Assembly: GCA_021791995.1 (NCBI GenBank)
Contig: JAJYVN010000032.1
Coordinates: forward strand, 2,654-16,618
Length of the DNA stretch: 13,965 nt
Source of the DNA: Bacillota bacterium
Lineage (GTDB): Bacteria; Bacillota; Sulfobacillia; RBS10-35; JAJYVN01
Direction: 5' to 3'
This document shows positions 6,757 to 13,816 of this stretch, piece after piece (positions within the stretch are counted from its first letter, which is position 1; each line of letters begins with the position of its first letter). The translations under genes and the position numbers were made by a program. The notes under the pieces are model-generated. The model did no database searches. It worked only from the letters and a program-made list of their open reading frames with translations, and had not been told where the DNA came from.

Positions 6757-7812
6757 CTACACCGCCAACGTGCCATAGAGTTCGGAATGTGCGCGCAACA
6801 TGGCCTGGAGCGAAAAACGCTCCGCAATGGCAGCGGTGGCTTCCCTTCCCATTTGGCAACGCAGCCCCGGATCCGCTAGCAACTGCGCGAGCCGCCGTGC
6901 CCCGGCCGACCGACTATCCACCAAAAATCCGGTTCGACCTTGGCCCACGAGCTCACGATGCCCAGGGATGTCGCTCGCGACCACCGGCAGGCCATAGGCC
7001 ATCGCGTCCAGAACTGTGTACGGTAGCCCCTCCTTTGTCGAGAATGTCACATAGACCGCCGTGCCTCGATAGAACGGACCAAGATCATCAAGCCAACCGA
7101 GGAAATGAACGCGAGCCGCAACGCCCAAGCGCGCCGCGTGCGCCTCTAGTCGAACCCGAAGCGGTCCATCGCCTGCGATGCGCAGGTTGACTCTGGGCAG
7201 TTCGGCCATGATCGTAATCAGATCCTCGAGGCCCTTGCCCGCCACCAAACGTGCGGCCACCCCACAAACGGGTTCCCGAACCATGGGAACTCCTCTGGTC
7301 AGTTCCACACCGTTGGGTATGTGATGAATGCAGTGTCGTGGAACGCCGACCGCCTCCACCTCCCGCGCCTCTTGTTCGGAGACCGCGACCACGGCACCGA
7401 CTCGGCTCCGGAGGGCGCGGTGCACCGACCACGAGAGCGAGCGCAACCACGCGGGGTGCGCTCGATCCGTCCACTGCACGCCATGGGTCGTATAGATGAG
7501 GGGAAGCGGGGCATCCACGCTGGCCAGGAGCGCGAAGACGCCATGCGCATGCACGATGGTCGCGCCCCATTGATGCGCGAGCTGCCGCACCTGCGCGGAG
7601 GCACGACGCACCTTGATCGGATCCAATGAGCGGGCAAGCGACGGAGCGCCAACCGTCGTGACTCCGCCTTGCCCCAATTCGTCCATGAGCCAGCCACCGT
7701 TACCCGCGACCACGCCCACCGTCTGGCGAGGCATGCCGCGTGCCAGGTCACGGACATGCCGCTGGGCACCGCCACGATCCCCGGACTGCACCACGTGCAG
7801 TACACCGCTCAA
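6757..7812 (-). CDS. GT4-family glycosyltransferase
   Basis: A 351-residue GT-B fold retaining glycosyltransferase of the GT4 (glycosyl transferases group 1) type. The N-terminal acceptor domain has the glycine motif GDRGGAQRH (11-19) and HAHGVFALL near 88-96. The C-terminal donor domain has AARLVAGKGLEDLI (186-199), RIAGDGPLR and EGLPYTVLDAMAYGLPVVAS, where the usual EX7E motif reads E261-X7-D269. There is no membrane segment, so it is a soluble or peripheral enzyme that adds a sugar to the lipid-linked glycan. Context suggests rhamnose as a possible donor sugar, which is inference. It starts at TTG 7812, 5 nt after the rmlB stop, with a G-rich stretch about 9 nt upstream, and is almost certainly cotranscribed with rmlB. 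Confidence 0.9.
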   Translation of the reverse strand: MSGVLHVVQSGDRGGAQRHVRDLARGMPRQTVGVVAGNGGWLMDELGQGGVTTVGAPSLARSLDPIKVRRASAQVRQLAHQWGATIVHAHGVFALLASVDAPLPLIYTTHGVQWTDRAHPAWLRSLSWSVHRALRSRVGAVVAVSEQEAREVEAVGVPRHCIHHIPNGVELTRGVPMVREPVCGVAARLVAGKGLEDLITIMAELPRVNLRIAGDGPLRVRLEAHAARLGVAARVHFLGWLDDLGPFYRGTAVYVTFSTKEGLPYTVLDAMAYGLPVVASDIPGHRELVGQGRTGFLVDSRSAGARRLAQLLADPGLRCQMGREATAAIAERFSLQAMLRAHSELYGTLAV

Positions 7813-7817
7813 TACGG

Positions 7818-8819
7818 TTAGCCCCCAACCACTCCGTACTGCTTGGCCACATACGCCCGATACTCACCCGACAGCACCGTCCGCCACCACTGCTCCTGGG
7901 TCTGGTACCAACGCACCGTATCTGCCAACCCCTCCTCGAAGCTCCAGCGACGTTCCCACCCCAGTTCGGTTTGGAGCCTGGTGCTATCGATGGCGTAGCG
8001 GAAGTCGTGTCCTAACCGATCCGGAACGAAACGAATCAGGCTTTCCGGTGCACCAAGGAGCTTTAGGATCGCCCGTACCACCTCGACGTTACTCCGCTCT
8101 CCCCCGCCACCGATGTTATACACGCGGCCCGGCACACCAGCCTCGAGCACTCGGAGGATCGCCCGGCAGTGGTCCTCGACGTGAATCCAATCCCGCACGT
8201 TGCTTCCATCCCCATAGACCGGGATGGGTTCCCGGCGCATAGCGCGGAGGATGGTCAGCGGAATGAGCTTCTCGGGAAATTGATACGGTCCAAAGTTATT
8301 GCCGCAGCGCGTGACGATGATGGGCAGGCCAAAGGTGTGGTGGGCCGCAAGCGCCAACAGGTCGCCAGCGGCCTTACTCGCCGCATAGGGACTATTCGGT
8401 GCCACGGGGCTGGATTCGGTGAAGCTCCCCTCGGGCCCGAGGGAACCGTATACCTCATCGGTCGAAACGGCCACAAAGCGCCGAATCCCTACCTCCCGAG
8501 CAACATCCAGCATCACCTGCATGCCGACAACATTGGTCTCCACAAAAGGCAGGGCCCCCTGAATACTGCGGTCAACATGGCTCTCCGCAGCCATATGTAC
8601 GACCACATCCGCACCTTCCAGCACCCCCCGCACCTCAGCGGGGTGACGAACATCCCCCTGAACGATCCGCTCCGGTGGCAGTACTCCATCCAGGTTGTGT
8701 CGATTCCCCGCGTAGGTCAGGGCGTCAAAGGCGACCACCTCATGCCCGGCATCCTGGCACAACAGTCGAACAAAGTTGCTGCCGATGAAGCCCGCAGCCC
8801 CCGTCACAACGATCCGCAT
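7818..8819 (-). CDS. rmlB: dTDP-glucose 4,6-dehydratase
   Basis: Second step of dTDP-L-rhamnose synthesis: dTDP-glucose to dTDP-4-keto-6-deoxyglucose, NAD-dependent, cytoplasmic. The 333-residue protein is a complete extended short-chain dehydrogenase. It has the Rossmann motif TGAAGFIGSNF (6-16), the dehydratase motif STDEVYG with Thr120, Asp121 and Glu122, catalytic Tyr145 and Lys149 in YAASK, and the substrate-binding stretch NNFGPYQFPEKLIPL. ATG 8819 was chosen over the 20-residue extension to 8879 because the Rossmann strand begins there and GGGGGGAGG lies about 10 nt upstream. It leads a two-gene unit with the GT4 gene and diverges from rmlC. Confidence 0.97.
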   Translation of the reverse strand: MRIVVTGAAGFIGSNFVRLLCQDAGHEVVAFDALTYAGNRHNLDGVLPPERIVQGDVRHPAEVRGVLEGADVVVHMAAESHVDRSIQGALPFVETNVVGMQVMLDVAREVGIRRFVAVSTDEVYGSLGPEGSFTESSPVAPNSPYAASKAAGDLLALAAHHTFGLPIIVTRCGNNFGPYQFPEKLIPLTILRAMRREPIPVYGDGSNVRDWIHVEDHCRAILRVLEAGVPGRVYNIGGGGERSNVEVVRAILKLLGAPESLIRFVPDRLGHDFRYAIDSTRLQTELGWERRWSFEEGLADTVRWYQTQEQWWRTVLSGEYRAYVAKQYGVVGG

Positions 8820-8910
8820 CCATCCCCCGCCTCCCCCCAAACGTTCACTGGCTTCGCCGGACAGGACCCAGTGGACCACGCGCCGAAGGCATGGTCGGAG
8901 GTGTCCATGC
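8820..8910. promoter_or_regulatory. Divergent intergenic region rmlB/rmlC
   Basis: This 91-base region must hold promoters for both rmlB (minus) and rmlCD (plus). I see no convincing -35/-10 pair on either strand. It contains a 6-bp inverted repeat, CACTGG (8846-8851) and CCAGTG (8868-8873), 16 bases apart, which could be a regulator site but may be chance. The plus-strand ribosome binding site GGAGGTG (8897-8903), 7 nt before GTG 8911, decides the rmlC start. Confidence 0.35.
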
Positions 8911-9465
8911 GTGCCCTTTCACTTTCAGCGGCTCCCAATCCCAGATCTGGTCCTCATCGAGGCAACCGCCTTCCATGATGACCGCGGCTACTTCCTTGAA
9001 ACCTACAAGCGCTCCGACTTCGTCGCACATGGTATCGCGGAGAACTTTGTTCAGGACAACGCTTCGCACTCGGCGCGTGGAGTCCTGCGCGGCCTGCACT
9101 TTCAGCGCCACCCCCACGCACAGGGCAAGCTCGTTCTGGTCCTGAGCGGTCGCATCTTCGACGTCGGCGTCGATCTGCGCCGAGGGTCACCGACCTTCGG
9201 CCAGTGGGCTTCCGTGGAGCTCTCCGCGGAAAACCACCGCCTATTGTACGTGCCAGCTGGCTTCGCCCACGGTTTCTATGTACTGAGCGATGTGGCGGAC
9301 GTCACATATAAGGTCACCGCGGAATACGCCGCAGAGGCGGACGCGGGCATCGTGTGGAATGACCCCGATCTTGGCATCCAATGGCCGGATGCTTTCCCCT
9401 GCCTCTCACCGAAGGATGCCGCCTTGCCACCTCTAGCCAGGGCCCATTTGGATCCTGAGGGATGA
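8911..9465 (+). CDS. rmlC: dTDP-4-dehydrorhamnose 3,5-epimerase
   Basis: Third step of dTDP-L-rhamnose synthesis: epimerises C3 and C5 of dTDP-4-keto-6-deoxyglucose. The 184-residue cupin protein is of normal family length. It shows DDRGYFLETYK (23-33), QDNASHSARGVLRGLHFQ (48-65) with His63 as the candidate base, GKLVLVLSGRIFDVGVDLR, VPAGFAHGFYVLSD, and Tyr133 in VTYKVT as the candidate acid. It ends with the usual IVWNDPDLGIQWP stretch. GTG 8911 is fixed by GGAGGTG at 7-nt spacing. The open frame runs back to 8776 into rmlB but has no support there. It is first in the rmlC-rmlD pair, with only 7 nt between the two genes. Confidence 0.97.
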   Translation: MPFHFQRLPIPDLVLIEATAFHDDRGYFLETYKRSDFVAHGIAENFVQDNASHSARGVLRGLHFQRHPHAQGKLVLVLSGRIFDVGVDLRRGSPTFGQWASVELSAENHRLLYVPAGFAHGFYVLSDVADVTYKVTAEYAAEADAGIVWNDPDLGIQWPDAFPCLSPKDAALPPLARAHLDPEG

Positions 9466-9472
9466 TCGCAGT

Positions 9473-10336
9473 ATGCGGATCGCAGTGATCGGCTCCACGG
9501 GCCAACTCGGAACGGATCTGGTTGATCAGCTCACCCGCTCCGGAGACCACCAGCTTTTGCTTCTGCCGCACGAGCGGTTGGACGTGACCCAACGTGATCA
9601 GGTCCACGCGGCCGTGGCTGGGATGGATGTCGTCATCAATTGCGCAGCCTTTGTTCGCGTGGATGATTGCGAGGAGCACCCCGCCCTTGCGGTGGCCGTA
9701 AACACCCTTGGTGCACTGCATGTCGCCCAGGCCTGCGCCGCGCATGGAGCCCTCTGCACATACATTAGCACCGACTACGTCTTCCGAGGGGACAAGGGCA
9801 CCCCATACACCGAAGATGATCAACCAACCCCCGTCAATGTCTATGGAGCCACGAAGGCCTCCGGCGAGCTCATGGTGCAACAGGCAGCACCCAAGTGGCT
9901 GATCCTGCGCATCGCGAGCGTCTTCGGTGCTGCCGGGGCACGCGGGAAGGGTGGAAACTTTGTCGAAGCCATCCTGCAGCAAGCCAAAAGTGGCCGTCCC
10001 ATCCGCGTCGTTGCCGATCAGTGGATGTCCCCCACCTATACCCGAGATGTAGCCAGCAGCATGGAAACCCTCTTGCGGAACGGTGCAACCGGGCTGTTCC
10101 ATGCTGCCAACACGGGACGCTGTTCCTGGTATGCCTTCGCCACCACGGCCCTCCAAATGGTGGGTCTCGCCGTAGCCGTTGAACCCATCTCGGCCGCGGA
10201 TCTAATCCGCCCGGCGAAGCGTCCACAAGACGCCTCACTCGCCTGCGAAAGGCTCGCGAAGATCACGGGCCCCATTCCACCGTGGGAGGATGCCCTCCAC
10301 CGCTACCTCGTCGAAAAGGGCCACCGCAGTGCGTAA
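9473..10336 (+). CDS. rmlD: dTDP-4-dehydrorhamnose reductase
   Basis: Last step of dTDP-L-rhamnose synthesis: NAD(P)H-dependent reduction of the 4-keto group. The 287-residue extended short-chain dehydrogenase has GSTGQLGTDL (7-16) for cofactor binding, NCAAFVRVDDCE (56-67) close to the family's usual NAAAYT-VD-AE stretch, STDYVF (99-104), catalytic Tyr124 and Lys128 in YGATKASGE, and RIASVFG. The C terminus has the expected RPAKRPQDASL-like segment, where the family commonly has RP-NS-L. It begins 7 nt after the rmlC stop and is cotranscribed with it. It converges on rmlA with only 12 bases between the two stop codons. Confidence 0.96.
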   Translation: MRIAVIGSTGQLGTDLVDQLTRSGDHQLLLLPHERLDVTQRDQVHAAVAGMDVVINCAAFVRVDDCEEHPALAVAVNTLGALHVAQACAAHGALCTYISTDYVFRGDKGTPYTEDDQPTPVNVYGATKASGELMVQQAAPKWLILRIASVFGAAGARGKGGNFVEAILQQAKSGRPIRVVADQWMSPTYTRDVASSMETLLRNGATGLFHAANTGRCSWYAFATTALQMVGLAVAVEPISAADLIRPAKRPQDASLACERLAKITGPIPPWEDALHRYLVEKGHRSA

Positions 10337-10348
10337 CCGACCCCCGCT

Positions 10349-11101
10349 CTAGCGGTGTTTGGGCACCGGCAGCGCATCCTCCGGAATACCCAAGGCCAAC
10401 TCGTTCGCGAGACGAAGCGAGGGGAGAGTCCCCGCATCCGTCCACCACCCGGGCAACTCGTCGTAGGCCAAGGTGCCTGCCCGCACGTAGTGGTTATTCA
10501 CATCGGAGATCTCGAGCTCCCCGCGACCGGAGGGCCGCAAGGTCGCAATCACATCAAAGACATCCTGATCATACATGTAAATTCCAGTGACGCAGAGCCT
10601 GCTTCTGGGATGCGCTGGTTTCTCCTCGATCCCTACCACATGCCCATCGCGAACATCGGCCACGCCATACCGCTCCGGGTCAGGCACCTCCTTGAGCAGA
10701 ATACGGGCACCCCTTTCTTGCCCCTGAAAGCGACGCAGAAACGGGGCAATCGAGGCATCAAAGATGTTGTCACCAAGGACTGCAACCACCGCGCCCCCCG
10801 CCGCAAAGTCTCTGGCCAGCGCGAGCGCCTGCGCAATGCCCCCCGGGTCATCTTGCACGCGATAGGTGAAGCGCGCATTCCACGCGCTCCCACTGCCGAG
10901 CAGATTCACCACATCCCCCATGTGCTCAGGTCCCGTGACCACCAGAATGTCGGTCACCTGGGCCTGGACCAATTTGGCCACCGGATAATAGATCATTGGA
11001 TAGCGGCCCACTGGCAAGAGGTGCTTATTCGTAACCTTCGTCAATGGATACAGGCGAGACCCCGTCCCACCCGCCAGCACTACCCCACGCACTCGTTCCA
11101 C
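10349..11101 (-). CDS. rmlA: Glucose-1-phosphate thymidylyltransferase, short form
   Basis: First step of dTDP-L-rhamnose synthesis: dTTP plus glucose-1-phosphate gives dTDP-glucose. The 250-residue protein has the nucleotidyltransferase signature LAGGTGSRLYPLTKVTNKHL (9-28), the metal-binding GDNIF with Asp111, EEKP (159-162), ELEISDVNNHYV (195-206) and WWTDAGT with Asp222. It is shorter than the roughly 290-residue allosteric RmlA and lacks that form's C-terminal extension, as in the short Bacillus SpsI-like group. GTG 11101 was chosen because AAGGGG lies 8 nt upstream and the signature follows at once; the frame is open to 11260 but would overlap the upstream gene. It lies 22 nt downstream of the glycosidase gene on the same strand, so they probably share a transcript. 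Confidence 0.95.
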   Translation of the reverse strand: MERVRGVVLAGGTGSRLYPLTKVTNKHLLPVGRYPMIYYPVAKLVQAQVTDILVVTGPEHMGDVVNLLGSGSAWNARFTYRVQDDPGGIAQALALARDFAAGGAVVAVLGDNIFDASIAPFLRRFQGQERGARILLKEVPDPERYGVADVRDGHVVGIEEKPAHPRSRLCVTGIYMYDQDVFDVIATLRPSGRGELEISDVNNHYVRAGTLAYDELPGWWTDAGTLPSLRLANELALGIPEDALPVPKHR

Positions 11102-11123
11102 ATCGCCCACCCCTTCCGCAGGT

Positions 11124-13673
11124 TCAGTTGAGCGTGATCCCCGCATCCCCGAAGGAGGTCCAGCCGCTCCACTTGCCCGCTGCACTCTCCGCATCGGACC
11201 AAACCTGGCCCGAGGCCTTGGTGCTAAACAGCTGAATCCCCCCGGAGGCCGTACTGCCAACGGTCAGGGGTGCCGTGAGACCACTCCCCCCGAGGTCACT
11301 CCACCTGCCGAACCCACCCCCGGGCTGCCGCTCCGTAACCGCTGCGACATACCCCTTGGCCGTAATCCCAAACATCACTAGATCCCCCGTTGCGTCCTGA
11401 CCTACCGCAATCCCTTGCCGCAGGGCAGGCCCGCCGATGCGCCGCCATCCGGTCCAGTGCCCTTTCTCCTGCCGGTCCACCTCCAGCTCGCCATTCGAGC
11501 CAGTACCAAAGAGGTTCACCGTCCCGTCGAGGTCCGTACCGACCGCCAGCTGCGGTCCCACACTCCCGCCAAGCGATTGCCAGCTCGCCCAGGTTCCCGG
11601 TTTCGTCTCCACCATCGACCACACCGCTCCGTCCGAACGGCCGAACACCTCCAGGAGACCGTTCGCCTCCTGCCCCACGGTATATCCGGGCTGGACCGTC
11701 CGACCGCCGAGTTCGGTCCAACCCGACCAACCGACCCCTGGGGCACTTTCGCTGTCCACCCAGAGATCACCCCCCGCCCCAATACCGAACAGGGACACGC
11801 TGCCATCGGGGTTCGTCGCTGCCGCCAGGTCGTGCATGCCCTGTCCACCGAGGCTCTGCCAACCGCCCCAGGGACCGTTCGGCTGGGTCTCCGCCAGAGC
11901 ATACACACCCGACGCCCCGGGCACGAACACCTCTAGGGTATCGTCCGCGTTGGTTACCTCTGTCACCCCACCCGTCGAGGTGACGCCGTTCGGCAGGGGT
12001 GTGAAACCGGACCATCCCTGGGGCGCGCTGTCCCCCGCAGTCGTTCCCTTCTGCGTATCGACCTCAACGGATCCACCCGATCCCACCCCCACCAGGGCCA
12101 GGGTCCCGTTCTCATTCATACGAACCGGCCCTGCATCGGCGCCCGCCCTCTGGATCCGAACGATCACGGCGGTGGACGCAGGAACCGTGAGAACCACGCG
12201 GCCGTGGGCCTCCGGTGCCAACGGGGTCCAGATTCCTGTCCAGCGGCTGCTATCGGTGATCGTCGCTCCTCCCAGCGTTGCGTCAAGCAATGCGGGATCG
12301 CCCGGCTTACTGTCGGTCAGTGTCATCTCCGCACAGCTGGCGCCCTGAATGCCTTGCGGGGTAATCATCACCGGCGTAGAAGCAGCCCCTTGGCCCTCGG
12401 TCTTGTTGATGATGGTGACATAGAGGTCCGCGCTGTCCCCCACCGCGTAGGCCGTAACATTCAGTCCTTGGGGGTTTGTCAACGACAGCGGTTCAACATA
12501 CCCGTGCCCGCCGATGTTGAAGGCTTTGATCCCATACCCCTTGGGTCGAATCTGGTAGGCGGCGCATAGGATGCAAGGAGCAGAACCTCCCGGAACGATC
12601 GTATCGGTTAAAATCCACTGTTTGTTGTGGAAGTTCACCCCCGCCGCACCGTGCTCCGCCCACCAATGCATATAGTCCAAGGCCCACAGGGCGGAAGCAA
12701 AGGAATCGCTTGCACCCTGGATACCGCCCAGATAGTCATTGGCTTCGGTAATGCGGTAGGGAAGCCCATCAGCCAGCACGGGAGCCAGATTGTGCTCATA
12801 GAGGTAGGCGTATGGGCTGTAGACGGCAGTGCCTTCGGGTCCCTTCGCAAGCACGGTGCCATCGACCCACTGCGGCGAGAGCATGTCGAAAATCGCCTGC
12901 GCGGCCGTGGTGTTCCCCGCACTACCACCCACGTAGTCGTGCTGGGTGACCACGGCGATGCGTCCGCTTCCCTTCTCGCTGTTTGCAAAATCCACGGTCC
13001 AGCTCTCTCCGTCGTAGTTCTTCGAATCCGTGTAGGAGCCGGTATCCGGACCGGCAAACATCGCGCCGGGGGCTGCGGCTTCGATCGCATTCGCGAAGCT
13101 CTGCCACTCGGCAAGGTAGCTCGGGAATCCGGAAATGTTCGGATCACCCCGGTAGAAGTCGGGCTCGTTGCCGATCGCAAAGGCTTGTACGCTCGAGCGG
13201 TAATGGTTCCAGATGTATCCCGCAATCGTGGCGTCGGTGCTCTCGAGATGGGCGTAGTTATCCTGTGGGGTCTCCAAAAGACGCAGGGAGTAGATGACGC
13301 GCACCCCGGTCGCCTCCGCAAATGCGAAGAAATCATCCACCCCCTCGTAACCGTGCGCCTGGGTACCCGCGGGCGGATACTCGTCGACGGAACCGCCCCC
13401 AATGCGGAGGTTACCGATCCCCATGTTCTCAAAGAGGGTAATGAGAGCTGTATTGGTCGGAGTGAAGAAGTAGCCAGCGACCCCGTTCTGATCCATGCGC
13501 AGCGATCCAGACTCAAAGCTCAAACCAGCGAAGTCGGTTGGAATGGCGTAGCTGTGTTGGGCGGTATCCACCGTGATCGAGATGCCCGGAGCGTGCCTTG
13601 CGCACGCCGCCAATCCCGCCACGCCGAGAGCCGCCAGCACCACAGGGAGGACCGATCGCCGCCGATGCCGCAC
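11124..13673 (-). CDS. Lipoprotein with GH79-like glycosidase domain and seven-bladed lectin-type propeller
   Basis: An 849-residue exported protein. The N terminus is a lipoprotein signal: RHRRR, a hydrophobic stretch, then lipobox LAAC with Cys24. Residues about 31-380 form a (beta/alpha)8 glycosidase resembling GH79 beta-glucuronidases. Landmarks are IPTDFAGLSFES (44-55), NLRIGGGSVDEY (88-99), the acid/base motif IGNEPDFY with Glu170, and the likely nucleophile Glu310 in YRITEAND. Residues about 385-508 look like the accompanying beta-sandwich domain. Residues 518-849 are seven repeats of about 47 residues with a W-x-G-W/x-x-LGG signature, as in PLL/tectonin-like sugar-binding propellers. 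GTG 13673 was chosen because AGGGGA lies 9 nt upstream and the signal peptide begins there. The substrate is unknown; trimming or binding of the locus's own glycan, or of a foreign uronic-acid polymer, are both possible. rmlA follows 22 nt downstream. Confidence 0.85.
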   Translation of the reverse strand: MRHRRRSVLPVVLAALGVAGLAACARHAPGISITVDTAQHSYAIPTDFAGLSFESGSLRMDQNGVAGYFFTPTNTALITLFENMGIGNLRIGGGSVDEYPPAGTQAHGYEGVDDFFAFAEATGVRVIYSLRLLETPQDNYAHLESTDATIAGYIWNHYRSSVQAFAIGNEPDFYRGDPNISGFPSYLAEWQSFANAIEAAAPGAMFAGPDTGSYTDSKNYDGESWTVDFANSEKGSGRIAVVTQHDYVGGSAGNTTAAQAIFDMLSPQWVDGTVLAKGPEGTAVYSPYAYLYEHNLAPVLADGLPYRITEANDYLGGIQGASDSFASALWALDYMHWWAEHGAAGVNFHNKQWILTDTIVPGGSAPCILCAAYQIRPKGYGIKAFNIGGHGYVEPLSLTNPQGLNVTAYAVGDSADLYVTIINKTEGQGAASTPVMITPQGIQGASCAEMTLTDSKPGDPALLDATLGGATITDSSRWTGIWTPLAPEAHGRVVLTVPASTAVIVRIQRAGADAGPVRMNENGTLALVGVGSGGSVEVDTQKGTTAGDSAPQGWSGFTPLPNGVTSTGGVTEVTNADDTLEVFVPGASGVYALAETQPNGPWGGWQSLGGQGMHDLAAATNPDGSVSLFGIGAGGDLWVDSESAPGVGWSGWTELGGRTVQPGYTVGQEANGLLEVFGRSDGAVWSMVETKPGTWASWQSLGGSVGPQLAVGTDLDGTVNLFGTGSNGELEVDRQEKGHWTGWRRIGGPALRQGIAVGQDATGDLVMFGITAKGYVAAVTERQPGGGFGRWSDLGGSGLTAPLTVGSTASGGIQLFSTKASGQVWSDAESAAGKWSGWTSFGDAGITLN
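11127..12122 (-). repeat. Seven tandem propeller blades, about 47 codons each, in an alternating two-blade pattern
   Basis: The conserved tryptophan signature occurs near residues 554, 605, 652, 698, 743, 791 and 838 of the glycosidase lipoprotein. Blades 1, 3, 5 and 7 carry VEVD, LWVD, LEVD and VWSD at the same place, while blades 2, 4 and 6 carry ALAET, SMVET and AAVTE. The links between blades alternate in the same way (VGQEANG and VGQDATG after odd blades, TNPDG and TDLDG after even ones). This implies growth by duplication of a two-blade unit of about 93 residues. Confidence 0.75.
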
Positions 13674-13816
13674 AAAACCGCGTCCCCTTTCATGTCCGTG
13701 CACTGAGAGTGCCGCATTCGTTGCGCGTAGGTGTCGGTCCTGCTCCGTGCGGCCGGGGGTTTCAACGGTTGACCAATTCGATCTACGTCTAACGACAGAT
13801 GTTGTATAATGCGTGT
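13674..13816. other. Intergenic region between glycosidase lipoprotein and recombinase fragment
   Basis: A 143-base region between the starts of two divergent genes. On the minus strand it must carry the leader of the glycosidase gene. TTATAC and TAGATC spaced 18 bp apart are the best promoter I can find and are weak. A small hairpin, GCACT-GAG-AGTGC (13700-13712), lies upstream of the glycosidase ribosome binding site. On the plus strand TATAAT (13805-13810) precedes the recombinase ATG. The left end of the mobile element probably lies inside this stretch but I cannot place it, because IS607-type elements lack terminal inverted repeats. Confidence 0.4.

Noticed and set aside
10344..10355. 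Small hairpin CCGC-TCTA-GCGG between rmlD and rmlA as a terminator
   Set aside because: Only four base pairs and no T-tract; too weak to call.
12627..13706. 359-codon plus-strand ORF opposite the glycosidase gene
   Set aside because: It is antisense to a gene with clear catalytic motifs and a signal peptide, and has no recognisable domain itself; long antisense ORFs are common in GC-rich DNA.
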